Shown in pieces: positions 9,957-19,765 of a stretch of 64,000 bases of DNA. The stretch is taken from positions 248,001-312,000 of the forward strand of contig CANLUS010000003.1 of assembly GCA_947494325.1 (NCBI GenBank). The letters run 5' to 3'. The position numbers and the translations under genes were made by a program. Numbering within the stretch: position 1 is the stretch's first letter; the number at the start of each line of letters is the position of its first letter. The notes beneath the pieces were generated by a model. It worked only from the letters and a program-made list of their open reading frames with translations. It made no database searches and was not told where the DNA came from. The DNA comes from an uncultured Flavobacteriaceae bacterium. Lineage in GTDB: Bacteria; Bacteroidota; Bacteroidia; Flavobacteriales; Flavobacteriaceae.

Positions 9957-11189
9957 TTACAAATCGAATTGTTTTATTTTTCTATAGAGAGTTCGCTCAG
10001 AAATACCTAATTCTTTAGCCGCTAGCTTACGTTTGTTATGATTCCGTTCTAAAGCTCGTTTAATCATTTCAAATTCTTTTTCTTGCAATGATAAGGTTTC
10101 TTCAACAGTTTCAGCATCATGAAAAGGATCTTGCTGCGACTGATACGTTTCTGTTTTTTGAGCAGGGATAATTTCTACTAAATTGTCCTCCTGAGAATCT
10201 TCTTCACCGTAAATCTTTTGAATTAAACGTTGATTATTTTCTTTTACTTGAACGCTATTTCCACTTTCCATTAACTCTAAGGTCAATTTTTTTAAATCGG
10301 TAATGTCGTTTCGCATATCAAATAATACCTTGTAGAGTATTTCGCGTTCATTGGCAAAATCACTACTGCTAGTTTTAGTGTCAACCAAAGCAGGTAAATT
10401 ACCAGTATGCTCTGGCAAATAGTTTGTTAAAGTTGTTGCAGTAATACTTCTATTCTGTTCTATAACAGAAATTTGTTCTGTAATATTTCTTAATTGACGA
10501 ATATTTCCGCGCCAAGCGTAACGTAATAAAATTGGAATCGCTTCTGGCTCTAATCTTATGGTAGGCATACTATATTTCTGAGCAAAATCTGAGGCGAATT
10601 TTCTGAAAATTAAATGAATATCGTCTTTCCGCTTACGTAAAGCAGGTAGATGTATATCTACGGTACTAAGTCGATAGTATAAGTCTTCACGAAACTTGCC
10701 TTTTTGAATGGCTTCCATCATATTCATATTGGTCGCGGCAACAATTCGAACATTCGTTTTTTGTACTTTAGAAGAGCCTACTTTAATGAACTCTCCATTT
10801 TCTAATACGCGCAAAAGGCGCACTTGAGTTGTCAAGGGTAATTCACCAACTTCGTCTAAAAAAATGGTTCCTCTATCGGCCACTTCAAAATATCCGTTTC
10901 TTGTTTGAGTTGCACCCGTAAAAGCACCTTTTTCATGTCCGAAGAGTTCACTATCAATTGTTCCTTCAGGAATTGCACCACAGTTTACAGCAATATATTT
11001 CGCATGTTTTCTATGTGATAATTGATGAATGATTTTAGGGATACTCTCTTTTCCAACACCACTTTCCCCAGTAACTAACACGGTAATATCGGTAGGTGCA
11101 ACACGCACAGCTTTTTCAAGCGATCGATTCAATAAGGCATCATTACCAATGATCCCAAATCGTTGTTTTAAGGCTTGTAAATTTTCCAT
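9957..11189 (-). CDS. Sigma-54-dependent transcriptional activator (AAA+/Fis)
   Basis: A 410-residue bacterial enhancer-binding protein. It starts almost directly with the AAA+ domain (about 10-240): Walker A GESGVGKES, the sigma-54-contacting GAFTGA loop, and Walker B GTIFLDEVGEL. A linker region (about 250-365) follows, then a C-terminal Fis-type helix-turn-helix (AAKELGISERTLYRKIKQF). There is no receiver or other sensor domain at the N-terminus, so activity is probably set by abundance or partner binding rather than phosphorylation. It begins 1 bp after miaB and is followed by lptE after 36 bp. Its target promoters cannot be read from this window. Confidence 0.93.
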   Translation of the reverse strand: MENLQALKQRFGIIGNDALLNRSLEKAVRVAPTDITVLVTGESGVGKESIPKIIHQLSHRKHAKYIAVNCGAIPEGTIDSELFGHEKGAFTGATQTRNGYFEVADRGTIFLDEVGELPLTTQVRLLRVLENGEFIKVGSSKVQKTNVRIVAATNMNMMEAIQKGKFREDLYYRLSTVDIHLPALRKRKDDIHLIFRKFASDFAQKYSMPTIRLEPEAIPILLRYAWRGNIRQLRNITEQISVIEQNRSITATTLTNYLPEHTGNLPALVDTKTSSSDFANEREILYKVLFDMRNDITDLKKLTLELMESGNSVQVKENNQRLIQKIYGEEDSQEDNLVEIIPAQKTETYQSQQDPFHDAETVEETLSLQEKEFEMIKRALERNHNKRKLAAKELGISERTLYRKIKQFDL

Positions 11190-11190
11190 G

Positions 11191-12642
11191 TTAATTATTG
11201 TTTGAGTATCCTACTGCTGTTCCAATAAGAGTCGCTTTCGTACATTCTTCAATTTTCACATTTACAAAGTCTCCCATCTGATAATTTTCTTTAGGAAAAA
11301 TGACAACTGTGTTTTGTGAATTTCTAGCTTTCCAATGAGCATCTGATTTTTTGGAAGTTCCTTCAATGAGTACTTCTTCAATCTTGCCAACGTGTTGCTT
11401 GGTTCTATAATGAGAATGTTCTAATTGCAATTCAATTATTTCGGCCAATCGTCTCTTTTTTACCTCCAACGGAATATCATCCTCAAATTTCTTTGCAGCC
11501 AGCGTACCTGGTCTTTCAGAATAGGCGAACATAAAGCCATAATCATATTTGACATATTCCATTAAAGAAACGGTGTCTTGATGATCTTCTTCAGTTTCAC
11601 CGCAAAAGCCTGTCATCATATCTTGACTGAAAGCCATTTCTGGAACAATTTTTAAAATCGAATCAATCAGTTCAATATATTCTTCGCGTGTATGTTGGCG
11701 ATTCATTTTTTCTAACATTCTCGTACTTCCAGATTGAACTGGCAAATGCAAGTATTTACAAATATTTTGATGTTTCGCCATCGCGTGAATTACATCAAGA
11801 CTCATATCCTGCGGATTAGAGGTGAAAAAGCGAATGCGCATTTTCGGAAATTCTGAGGCGCACATATCTAATAACTGTGCAAAATCTACGGCCGTTGCTT
11901 TGGCAATTTCAGAAGCCTTTTTAAAGTCTTTCTTTAGTCCGCCGCCATACCATAAGTAGCTATCTACATTTTGCCCGAGCAAGGTAATTTCTTTAAAGTT
12001 TTTACGTTGCATTTCTCGTATTTCTTCTAAAATACTTTTCGGATCACGGCTACGCTCTCTTCCGCGCGTAAATGGAACAACACAAAACGTACACATGTTA
12101 TCGCAACCTCGTGTAATAGATACGAAGGCCGATACGCCATTAGAGTTCAATCGTACTGGTGCGACATCACCATATGTCTCATCTTTTGATAAAATAACAT
12201 TAACAGCATCTCTTCCTTCTTCTACTTCTTGTACTAAATTGGGGAGGTCTCTATATGCATCTGGCCCAACAACTAAATCGACAATTTTCTCTTCTTCAAG
12301 AAATTTAGATTTTAAACGTTCGGCCATACATCCCAATACTCCAACTTTCATGGAAGGGTTGATTTTTTTGACCTTATTATAATACTGTAAACGTTTTCGG
12401 ATGGTCTGCTCAGCTTTATCTCTTATCGAACAGGTATTCACTAAAACTAAATCGGCATCATCTAGTTGTTGTGTAGTATTAAAACCCTCTTTGGCCAATA
12501 TCGATGCTACTATTTCGCTATCGTTTAAATTCATTTGACAGCCATAGCTTTCGATAAACAGTTTTTTGCTGTTTCCTTTTATTTGTTCTGTGACCAAGGC
12601 CTGACCTTGTTTTTTCTCTTCTATAATTTTCTCTACACTCAT
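11191..12642 (-). CDS. miaB: tRNA-2-methylthio-N6-dimethylallyladenosine synthase MiaB
   Basis: A 483-residue radical-SAM methylthiotransferase that adds the 2-methylthio group to i6A37 of tRNAs. The start is placed at the ATG ending at 12642 (MSVEKIIEEK). The frame stays open 17 codons further upstream, but that extension is unlike the family. The N-terminal UPF0004 domain has its three cysteines (SYGCQMN, NTCSIR, GCMAERL). The radical-SAM cluster is CDNMCTFC (CX3CX2C), followed by VPFTRGRERSR. A C-terminal TRAM domain follows. All six iron-sulfur cysteines are present. It heads the minus-strand unit running to secG. Confidence 0.97.
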   Translation of the reverse strand: MSVEKIIEEKKQGQALVTEQIKGNSKKLFIESYGCQMNLNDSEIVASILAKEGFNTTQQLDDADLVLVNTCSIRDKAEQTIRKRLQYYNKVKKINPSMKVGVLGCMAERLKSKFLEEEKIVDLVVGPDAYRDLPNLVQEVEEGRDAVNVILSKDETYGDVAPVRLNSNGVSAFVSITRGCDNMCTFCVVPFTRGRERSRDPKSILEEIREMQRKNFKEITLLGQNVDSYLWYGGGLKKDFKKASEIAKATAVDFAQLLDMCASEFPKMRIRFFTSNPQDMSLDVIHAMAKHQNICKYLHLPVQSGSTRMLEKMNRQHTREEYIELIDSILKIVPEMAFSQDMMTGFCGETEEDHQDTVSLMEYVKYDYGFMFAYSERPGTLAAKKFEDDIPLEVKKRRLAEIIELQLEHSHYRTKQHVGKIEEVLIEGTSKKSDAHWKARNSQNTVVIFPKENYQMGDFVNVKIEECTKATLIGTAVGYSNNN

Positions 12643-12761
12643 ATTCAAAAATTGAGGTACAAATATACAACCAAACTCGAAACAAGATGACAAATTGGCA
12701 GTATTTTTTGTGTGTAATTTTTCGTAATATCTCCGTCCAAAGTTAAAACCCTACAGTACAG

Positions 12762-13673
12762 TTGAAAAAAAATCTATTTCTTTTACTCCTATTATTTTTT
12801 GGTTATTTCACAAGTGCTCAAAAAATAGAAGAGCAAATTGAACTTAAAATTGAAAATGATAAATTCCTTTTCATTGATAGATACTATACTGGGGGTCATT
12901 TTCTGACGTATAAAAAGAGTCTGAATAATAATTTTATTTTTAATAAAAAAGATGATAACAACGTCTTGCTAAGTTTTAAAATTGGTAATGAAATTTATAC
13001 CCCCAAAGATTTAAGCTCTTTTAATACGGCCGACTTTGATAGGCCTTTTGCGGGATGGCTTTTTGGTGCAATAGAGGTTGCTACCATAAATGAGTCATCT
13101 GCAAATTTTCTAACCTTCGAAACGGGGATTACGGGTAACGAATCTTTGTCGGGTGATCTTCAGGTTTGGTTTCATGAAGTTCTCGGACTCGATAATTTTA
13201 CAAGTTGGGAAGAGGAGATTGAATTTAAATGGTTGTTCAATTTAAAATATCGATACCTGCATAGTTGGAAATTGAATGGGCGTAATAATCTTCAATATGA
13301 AATTTTCCCCGCTATTGGTACAAAAGATATTTTCCTTGAAAACAATATTCATTATTTTTTTGGGAACTATAATGCTCTTAAAAATTCTTCAAGGTTAGGT
13401 AGTATCGATGTCACAAGTACTAAAGAGTTTTATGGAGTAATTTCCCTAGGATATAGATATGTGGCTCACAATACATTGATACAAGGTAGTATTTTTAAAG
13501 ACGATGTATTATTTACTACGGATATCACAAATCATGTTTTTAAGGTCAAATTTGGGGCGGTTTATAAGACTAAAAGAAATGCGTTTAAATTGATATATAA
13601 TTTTAATTCTAAAGAAACACCGCTTTCAAGTTCACACGGATTCGGAACATTTATCTTCAGTCGAGATTTCTAA
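12762..13673 (+). CDS. LpxR-family lipid A deacylase (outer-membrane beta barrel)
   Basis: A 303-residue outer-membrane protein with a signal peptide (1-20, ending TSAQ) and an amphipathic strand pattern to the C-terminal RDF. It carries the hallmark features of the LpxR/DUF2219 family: END at 31-33, DRYYTGGH at 39-46, DRPFAGW near 93-99 and His138 in WFHEVLG. In LpxR the Asn, Asp, Thr/Ser and His at these points form the calcium-dependent site that removes the 3'-acyloxyacyl chain of lipid A. The start codon is TTG; no ATG fits the signal peptide. It stands alone, divergent from miaB. Activity on the host's own lipid A is inferred. Confidence 0.85.
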   Translation: MKKNLFLLLLLFFGYFTSAQKIEEQIELKIENDKFLFIDRYYTGGHFLTYKKSLNNNFIFNKKDDNNVLLSFKIGNEIYTPKDLSSFNTADFDRPFAGWLFGAIEVATINESSANFLTFETGITGNESLSGDLQVWFHEVLGLDNFTSWEEEIEFKWLFNLKYRYLHSWKLNGRNNLQYEIFPAIGTKDIFLENNIHYFFGNYNALKNSSRLGSIDVTSTKEFYGVISLGYRYVAHNTLIQGSIFKDDVLFTTDITNHVFKVKFGAVYKTKRNAFKLIYNFNSKETPLSSSHGFGTFIFSRDF

Positions 13674-13757
13674 GATTGCGCTTGTTATCGCCATAAATTA
13701 TTGTTAAAAATTGGGGCAGAAAGAAATTAAAATTAGGTACATAAACTTTTTTTCATC

Positions 13758-13765
13758 TACATTTG
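13758..13765 (+). promoter_or_regulatory. TAnnTTTG -7 promoter element for topA
   Basis: TACATTTG, a full match to the Bacteroidota -7 consensus, lies 19 nt upstream of the topA ATG. A transcription start just downstream would give a leader of roughly 10-15 nt. The -33 box is not clear. Confidence 0.5.
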
Positions 13766-13784
13766 TACCTTCAAAAAAATAAAT

Positions 13785-16271
13785 ATGGCAAAAAATTTAG
13801 TAATTGTAGAGTCACCTGCCAAGGCAAAAACTATTGAGAAATTTTTAGGTAAAGATTTTCAAGTAGAATCGAGTTATGGTCATATTGCCGATTTGCCTTC
13901 GAAAGAATTAGGTGTCGATGTTGATGGAGATTTTATGCCAAAATATAGTGTCTCATCGGATAAGAAAGCAGTTGTTAAAAAATTAAAAGACTTGGCGAAA
14001 AAAGCCGAAGTAGTTTGGCTAGCGAGTGATGAGGATCGAGAAGGAGAAGCAATTGCCTGGCATTTATTTAAACAGTTGAAATTGGATGATGAGAAAACAA
14101 AACGTATTGTTTTTCATGAGATTACGAAATCTGCAATCCAAAAAGCTGTTGAAAATCCTCGTTCTATTGATTATGATTTAGTGGATGCGCAGCAAGCGCG
14201 TCGTGTTTTAGATAGAATTGTAGGATATGAGCTATCTCCGGTTTTATGGCGAAAAGTTAAAGGTGGTTTGTCTGCAGGTCGTGTGCAATCGGTATCGGTT
14301 AGATTAATTGTGGAACGCGAACGTGAAATTAACGATTTTAAGCCAGTAGCTTCTTATAGAATAGATGCTGAATTTTCTAATGAGGCCGGGCAATCATTTA
14401 AAGCCAAGTTACCAAAGACATTTTCTACCAAAGAAGAGGCCTATGCCTTTTTAGAGAAAAATGCAACAGCTAATTTTAATGTTGCTAATTTAGAGAAAAA
14501 ACCTGCTAAAAAATCTCCGGCACCACCGTTTACAACATCAACATTGCAGCAGGAAGCGTCTCGAAAATTATACTTTTCGGTTAGTAAAACCATGAACATG
14601 GCCCAACGTTTATATGAAGCTGGTTTGATAACCTATATGAGAACGGATAGTGTTAATTTATCAGATGATGCAAGAAACGGAGCAGCAGAAGCAATCCAGA
14701 ATTTTTACGGAGAAAGTTATAGTAAAGAGCGAAAGTATAAAGGAAAATCTAAAGGAGCCCAAGAAGCTCATGAGGCCATAAGACCTACTAATTTTGCTGT
14801 GAATTCGGTAAATATAGATCGAGATCAAGCTCGTCTTTATGATTTGATTTGGAAACGTTCGATTGCGTCTCAAATGAGTGACGCTCAACTTGAACGAACC
14901 AATGTTAAGATTCAAGCGAATACTCATAATGAAACGTTTACGGCAAACGGACAAGTAATTCTCTTTGATGGTTTTTTGAAGGTTTATTTAGAAGGTACCG
15001 ATGATGAAGAAGCCGAGCAAGAAGGTATGTTGCCAGCAATGAAAGTAAATGAACAGTTATTAAATAGATATATTACGGCTACCGAGCGTTATTCACGGGC
15101 ACCTTATAGATATACCGAAGCTTCTTTAGTAAAGAAATTAGAAGAACTAGGTATTGGAAGGCCATCTACATATGCACCAACAATATCGACTATTCAAAAT
15201 AGGAAGTACGTTGAAAAAGGAGCAGTAGAAGGCGTAGAAAGAACCTATGTGCAGTTGGTGCTCAAAGAAGGTGGTTTAAAAGAAAATAAATTAACAGAAA
15301 AGGTTGGTTCAGATAAAGGTAAATTGGTGCCAACGGATATCGGAATGATTGTTACTGATTTCTTGGTAAATCATTTTAAAACTATTTTAGATTATAACTT
15401 TACCGCTAGTGTTGAAAACCAATTTGATGATATCGCTGATGGAAAAGAAGATTGGACATCCGTAATGAAAACCTTTTATAAAGATTTCCATCCGAAAGTT
15501 TTAGATGTTCAAGAAAATGCTGAGCGAGAATCGGGAGAACGTATTCTTGGAAAAGATCCTAAGACAGGAAAACAAGTAAGTGTGCGTTTAGGAAAGTTTG
15601 GTCCTATGGTACAGATGGGAACGGTAGATGATGAAGAGAAACCTACATTTGCTAGTTTATCGCCAGATCAACAATTAAATACAATTACATATGAACAGGC
15701 AATGGATTTGTTTAAATTGCCTAAAAATATAGGTACATATAAAGGAGAAGAACTATTAGTGAATAATGGTCGTTTTGGTCCTTATGTAAAATTTGGAGCA
15801 AAGTTTGTTTCACTACCGAAGGGTGTCGACCCGTTAAGTGTGGAGTTAGATGATGCTATTGTTTTGATAAAAGAAAAGGAAGAGGCCGATGCTCCTATAT
15901 ATATGTATAAAGAACTACCGGTCCAAAAAGGGAAAGGTAGGTTTGGTCCTTTTATTAAATGGAACAACATGTTTATCAATGTCAATAAAAAATATGATTG
16001 GGATAATCTTTCCGAAAAAGATATTATTGAATTGATCGAACTAAAGATTCAAAAAGAGATTGACAAGGTGGTTCATAATTGGGAAGATGAGGGTATCCGA
16101 GTTGAGAAGGCACGCTGGGGCAGACATAATATCTTAAAAGGTAAGACTAAAATAGAACTTCCTAAAACAGTTGATGCAGCTAAGCTTACTTTAGACGAGG
16201 TCAAAGATATTATTGAAAAGAAAGGACCAAAGAAGAGAGCTGCTAAAAAGAAAACAGCTAAGAAAAAATAA
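13785..16271 (+). CDS. topA: DNA topoisomerase I (type IA)
   Basis: An 828-residue type IA topoisomerase that relaxes negative supercoils. The N-terminal TOPRIM domain begins NLVIVESPAKAKTIEKFLG and has the acidic DEDREGEAIAWH motif. The catalytic tyrosine is Tyr284 in LITYMRTDS. The central domain is complete (EAHEAIRPT, GIGRPSTYAPTI). The C-terminal part has repeated LGKFGPMVQMG / RFGPYVKFG type modules in place of four-cysteine zinc fingers, and ends in a lysine/alanine-rich tail like those of many Bacteroidota topoisomerases. The downstream arginase-like gene follows after 27 bp. Confidence 0.98.
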   Translation: MAKNLVIVESPAKAKTIEKFLGKDFQVESSYGHIADLPSKELGVDVDGDFMPKYSVSSDKKAVVKKLKDLAKKAEVVWLASDEDREGEAIAWHLFKQLKLDDEKTKRIVFHEITKSAIQKAVENPRSIDYDLVDAQQARRVLDRIVGYELSPVLWRKVKGGLSAGRVQSVSVRLIVEREREINDFKPVASYRIDAEFSNEAGQSFKAKLPKTFSTKEEAYAFLEKNATANFNVANLEKKPAKKSPAPPFTTSTLQQEASRKLYFSVSKTMNMAQRLYEAGLITYMRTDSVNLSDDARNGAAEAIQNFYGESYSKERKYKGKSKGAQEAHEAIRPTNFAVNSVNIDRDQARLYDLIWKRSIASQMSDAQLERTNVKIQANTHNETFTANGQVILFDGFLKVYLEGTDDEEAEQEGMLPAMKVNEQLLNRYITATERYSRAPYRYTEASLVKKLEELGIGRPSTYAPTISTIQNRKYVEKGAVEGVERTYVQLVLKEGGLKENKLTEKVGSDKGKLVPTDIGMIVTDFLVNHFKTILDYNFTASVENQFDDIADGKEDWTSVMKTFYKDFHPKVLDVQENAERESGERILGKDPKTGKQVSVRLGKFGPMVQMGTVDDEEKPTFASLSPDQQLNTITYEQAMDLFKLPKNIGTYKGEELLVNNGRFGPYVKFGAKFVSLPKGVDPLSVELDDAIVLIKEKEEADAPIYMYKELPVQKGKGRFGPFIKWNNMFINVNKKYDWDNLSEKDIIELIELKIQKEIDKVVHNWEDEGIRVEKARWGRHNILKGKTKIELPKTVDAAKLTLDEVKDIIEKKGPKKRAAKKKTAKKK

Positions 16272-16298
16272 TTTTACTTAAAAGCCATCCTCCAAAAA

Positions 16299-17456
16299 AT
16301 GAGTTTTGAAATTTTGTTACCTGTAGATGATGCCGTAATAGCGCATACCGCGTTATTATCTGGGCAATCTTTAGGTAAAAATGTAACAATACACTCAAAA
16401 CAATTAGGCGTTCCAGAAATCGATATCGCGCAACTTGCTATCATTGGAGTATTGGAAGATAGAAATACGGTTGATAATTTTGGTTCTGGAAGAGATCTTA
16501 GTATTGTTCGCAAAAACTTATATGAATTATATAATGGTAATTGGTTTGCGAACATTATAGATTTAGGAAATATTCCGCAAGGCAATGAAGTTGAAGATAC
16601 CTATTTTGCACTTAAGGAAATTTTAGAGATACTCGTAAAAAAGAATATAGTACCTATTATATTAGGAGGAGGTCAAGATTTGACCTATGCTAACTATAGG
16701 GCTTATGATAATTTAGAACAAACAGTTAACTTAACTGTTGTCGATAACAAGTTTGACCTTGGAAATATAGAAGAAGAGATTAGCGCTACATCTTATTTAA
16801 GTAAGATTGTAATGGAAAAACCAAATAACCTCTTTAACTTTAGTAATATAGGATATCAAACTTTTTTTAACTCTCAAGAAGAGATTGATTTATTATCTAA
16901 ACTACATTTTGATGCCTATCGTTTAGGAGAAGTAGCAAGTAATGTAAAACTTGTCGAACCTATTATGCGAGATGCTGACATTGTTAGTATAGACATTGGT
17001 GCCATTCGTAGAACCGAAGCTCCAGCGAATAATAATGCCGTACCAAATGGTTTTTACGGAGAGGTTATTTGTGCTATTTCGAGATACGCAGGTATTAGTG
17101 ATAAAGTTTCTTCTTTTGGTATTTATGAATACAATGCGAAGTTTGATGACCAAGATCAAACCGCACAATTAATAGCTCAAATGATCTGGTATTTCATTGA
17201 AGGCTATAACTTTAGAACAAATGAATATCCATTTACTTCTAAAAAAGACTACAAAAAATACATTGTACTAGTAGAAGATACTACTATACATTTCTTCAAA
17301 AGCAATAAAAGCGACCGCTGGTGGATGGAAGTTGTTCATCAGAATAATAAATCGCTAAAGCGCACGTTAATACCATGTACCTATGATGATTATTTAATGG
17401 CGGGAAATCAAGTTGTTCCAGAAAGATGGTGGAAAACTTTCAGAAAATTAAATTAG
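16299..17456 (+). CDS. Arginase/formimidoylglutamase-fold protein with degenerate metal site
   Basis: A 385-residue protein that follows the arginase fold, as in formimidoylglutamase of histidine breakdown. The three metal-binding motifs can be aligned but are altered. GGGH(D) is GGGQD, with Gln126 in place of the His ligand. DAHxD is DNKFD at 149-153, with Lys151 in place of His. The S-x-D-x-D motif is SIDIGAIRR, keeping Asp232 but with Gly234 for the second Asp. Half the usual Mn ligands are therefore missing, so a hydrolase role is doubtful despite the family name. It is probably co-transcribed with topA. The urocanase gene in this window is about 28 kb away, so context does not support a hut role. 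Confidence 0.75.
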   Translation: MSFEILLPVDDAVIAHTALLSGQSLGKNVTIHSKQLGVPEIDIAQLAIIGVLEDRNTVDNFGSGRDLSIVRKNLYELYNGNWFANIIDLGNIPQGNEVEDTYFALKEILEILVKKNIVPIILGGGQDLTYANYRAYDNLEQTVNLTVVDNKFDLGNIEEEISATSYLSKIVMEKPNNLFNFSNIGYQTFFNSQEEIDLLSKLHFDAYRLGEVASNVKLVEPIMRDADIVSIDIGAIRRTEAPANNNAVPNGFYGEVICAISRYAGISDKVSSFGIYEYNAKFDDQDQTAQLIAQMIWYFIEGYNFRTNEYPFTSKKDYKKYIVLVEDTTIHFFKSNKSDRWWMEVVHQNNKSLKRTLIPCTYDDYLMAGNQVVPERWWKTFRKLN

Positions 17457-17584
17457 TTATACACTAAAGATAATTTTTTGACGTTCTTAAAGTGATCTCA
17501 GTTGAAAATAGATATTTTCGCGGGCTTAAATTAAACACAAACAATAAGTATTACTCCCTTTACGGAGAATGTAAATTTTTATTT

Positions 17585-18994
17585 ATGAAAAAATTAACCG
17601 TATATTTTTTATTGATAGCAGCAGTGCTTCTATCAAGCTGTGGTTCGAGCGACAAAGGTGAATTAACAGGTGTAAGATCTAAAAAGAAATTTTTCCCTGA
17701 AAAACCTTTAGGAATGACATTAATTCCTGGTGGCGCTTTTACGATGGGTAAAGTTGATGAAGATGTTGCTGGAGCGTTAAATACGCCTTCTCGTACAGTA
17801 ACTGTGAGACCATTTTATATGGATGAAACAGAAATTACGAATGCTGAATATAGAGAATTCGTAATTAGAGTTAGAGACTCAATCGTTAGAACTCAGTTAG
17901 CTTTATTGGCTGAAGAACAGGGTTTTGGAGCGGAAAGTGCTGATTTAGATGCTGGTGCTCAAGGCGGCGGTGGAGATGCTGACGGAATCCAAAAATATAA
18001 ATTTGCTGAGCCTGATACCACTGCCAATGTATACTATAAGTATATGATGGAAAACTATGGTAGCTTAGGTGATTTGAACTCTCCTACAGAAGGGAAAGCA
18101 TTAAATTGGGATGTAGATTTAGTATGGGATCTAGCATCTTATCCAGACCAGTACTATGCTGAAGCAATGGATAGTATTTATCTACCTATTACTGAAACGT
18201 TCGATGGTAAGAGAATAATTGATACCAAAAAATTAAGTTACTTATATTTTACTTTTGATAGAGAAGGGGCTGCTAGAAATAGCGGAAGTAGAAAGGATTT
18301 TGTAAAAAGAAATACAGTTGAGGTTTATCCAGATACTACTGTATGGGTGAAAGACTTTAACTATTCGTATAACGATCCAATGCATCAGAATTATTTTTAT
18401 CACAATGCATATAATGATTATCCAGTAGTTGGTGTATCATGGTCTCAAGCAAGAGCATTTTGTGACTACAGATCTCAAAAGAAGAATAAGTTCTTATCGA
18501 ACTCTAAGTCGGGAGGTAAAGTTCCAAACTTTAGATTACCAACTGAAGCTGAGTGGGAATATGCTGCTCGTGGAGGTCTAGAATACGCAAAATATCCTTG
18601 GGGTGGTCCTTATACAACTAGTGATAGAGGTTGTTTCTTAGCAAACTTTAAGCCAGAAAGAGGAGACTATGCAGCTGACGGTGCTTTATATACCATGGAA
18701 GCAAAATCTTTTAAACCTAATGATTACGGATTATATAATATGTCAGGTAATGTTGCAGAATGGACAAACACTTCATATAACCCTTCATCTTATTACCTAG
18801 GTTCTACAATGAATCCAAATGTTGATGATGGATCGAACAAGAGAAAAGTAGTTCGTGGAGGTTCGTGGAAAGATGTAGCTTATTTCTTAGAAGTAAGTAC
18901 AAGAGACTATGAGTATGGCGATTCAGCAAGAAGTTATATTGGCTTTAGAACTGTGCAAGATTACATGGGAACAACAAACAATAAAAAGAAATAA
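17585..18994 (+). CDS. gldK: Gliding motility / type IX secretion lipoprotein GldK
   Basis: A 469-residue outer-membrane lipoprotein that forms the periplasmic ring of the type IX secretion system with GldN. The start is set at the ATG at 17585, which gives a proper lipoprotein signal (VLLSSC, Cys19). The frame is open to a GTG at 17492, but that would add 31 residues before the signal. It has a formylglycine-generating-enzyme/sulfatase-modifying fold: MTLIPGGAFTMG, PVVGVSWSQARAFCDY, FRLPTEAEWEYAARGG, GNVAEWT and RKVVRGGSWKD. It is first of gldK-L-M-N, an order conserved in gliding and T9SS-bearing Bacteroidota. Confidence 0.97.
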   Translation: MKKLTVYFLLIAAVLLSSCGSSDKGELTGVRSKKKFFPEKPLGMTLIPGGAFTMGKVDEDVAGALNTPSRTVTVRPFYMDETEITNAEYREFVIRVRDSIVRTQLALLAEEQGFGAESADLDAGAQGGGGDADGIQKYKFAEPDTTANVYYKYMMENYGSLGDLNSPTEGKALNWDVDLVWDLASYPDQYYAEAMDSIYLPITETFDGKRIIDTKKLSYLYFTFDREGAARNSGSRKDFVKRNTVEVYPDTTVWVKDFNYSYNDPMHQNYFYHNAYNDYPVVGVSWSQARAFCDYRSQKKNKFLSNSKSGGKVPNFRLPTEAEWEYAARGGLEYAKYPWGGPYTTSDRGCFLANFKPERGDYAADGALYTMEAKSFKPNDYGLYNMSGNVAEWTNTSYNPSSYYLGSTMNPNVDDGSNKRKVVRGGSWKDVAYFLEVSTRDYEYGDSARSYIGFRTVQDYMGTTNNKKK

Positions 18995-19094
18995 CACAAG
19001 AACACTAGGAATTTTCGAATGCTAGTTGTTATAAAATTAAATAAACAATAAATACCTATTAAAAAATTAACCAAAAACTTAAAAATTAGAAATT

Positions 19095-19730
19095 ATGGCA
19101 GGATCACTTAAACAAAAGAAATTTATGAATATGGTCTACGGACTAGGAGCAGCAGTTGTATTAATTGGTGCATTATTCAAAATCTTACATTTTAGCATTG
19201 GACCTTTAACAGGTGGATTAATGTTAACAATTGGACTACTTACCGAAGCAGGTATATTTATCTTTTCAGCTTTTGAAGCAGTAGAAGAAGATCTAGATTG
19301 GTCACTTGTATACCCTGAATTATCTGGTGGTGAGGCAACAGGATCTAAAGGTGGATCTAATTCAGAAGGTCTTTCTGATAAGTTAGATGCAATGTTAGAA
19401 GAAGCGCAGTTAGATTCTGCAAAAATGGGAAGATTAGCTGATAGTATTCAGAGTTTTGCTGGTGCGGCAGAAAATATCGCTCCTGCAGCAAATTCAGTAG
19501 CAGCAACAAGTGCTTATAGTGAGCAATTATCATTGGCAGCTACACAAATGGAATCTTTAAACAGCTTATATAAAGTACAGTATGATAGCGCTGAGCGTCA
19601 AACTCAAATGAGTGATGCAGTAGCAGAAAATACTGAAAGATTAAAAGACCAAATGGAGTCTTTAGCAACAAACCTTTCGTCATTGAATGGTGTATATGGT
19701 GGTATGTTATCTGCTATGTCTAACAAGTAA
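19095..19730 (+). CDS. gldL: Gliding motility / T9SS motor protein GldL
   Basis: A 211-residue inner-membrane protein that, with GldM, forms the proton-driven motor powering type IX secretion and gliding. Two membrane helices at about 14-35 and 40-62 (IGPLTGGLMLTIGLLTEAGIF) carry the conserved glutamate (LTEAG) expected for proton flow. The rest is a cytoplasmic helical region rich in Ala, Ser and Gln with coiled-coil character. It starts 100 bp after gldK and is followed by gldM after 35 bp. Length and sequence are normal. Confidence 0.97.
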   Translation: MAGSLKQKKFMNMVYGLGAAVVLIGALFKILHFSIGPLTGGLMLTIGLLTEAGIFIFSAFEAVEEDLDWSLVYPELSGGEATGSKGGSNSEGLSDKLDAMLEEAQLDSAKMGRLADSIQSFAGAAENIAPAANSVAATSAYSEQLSLAATQMESLNSLYKVQYDSAERQTQMSDAVAENTERLKDQMESLATNLSSLNGVYGGMLSAMSNK

Positions 19731-19765
19731 TAACAACCTAATAACTAACCTAAAACCCTAGAAAA

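Noticed and set aside
17492-17584. GTG start for gldK at 17492
   Set aside because: It adds 31 residues ahead of a standard lipoprotein signal peptide; the ATG at 17585 fits the family.
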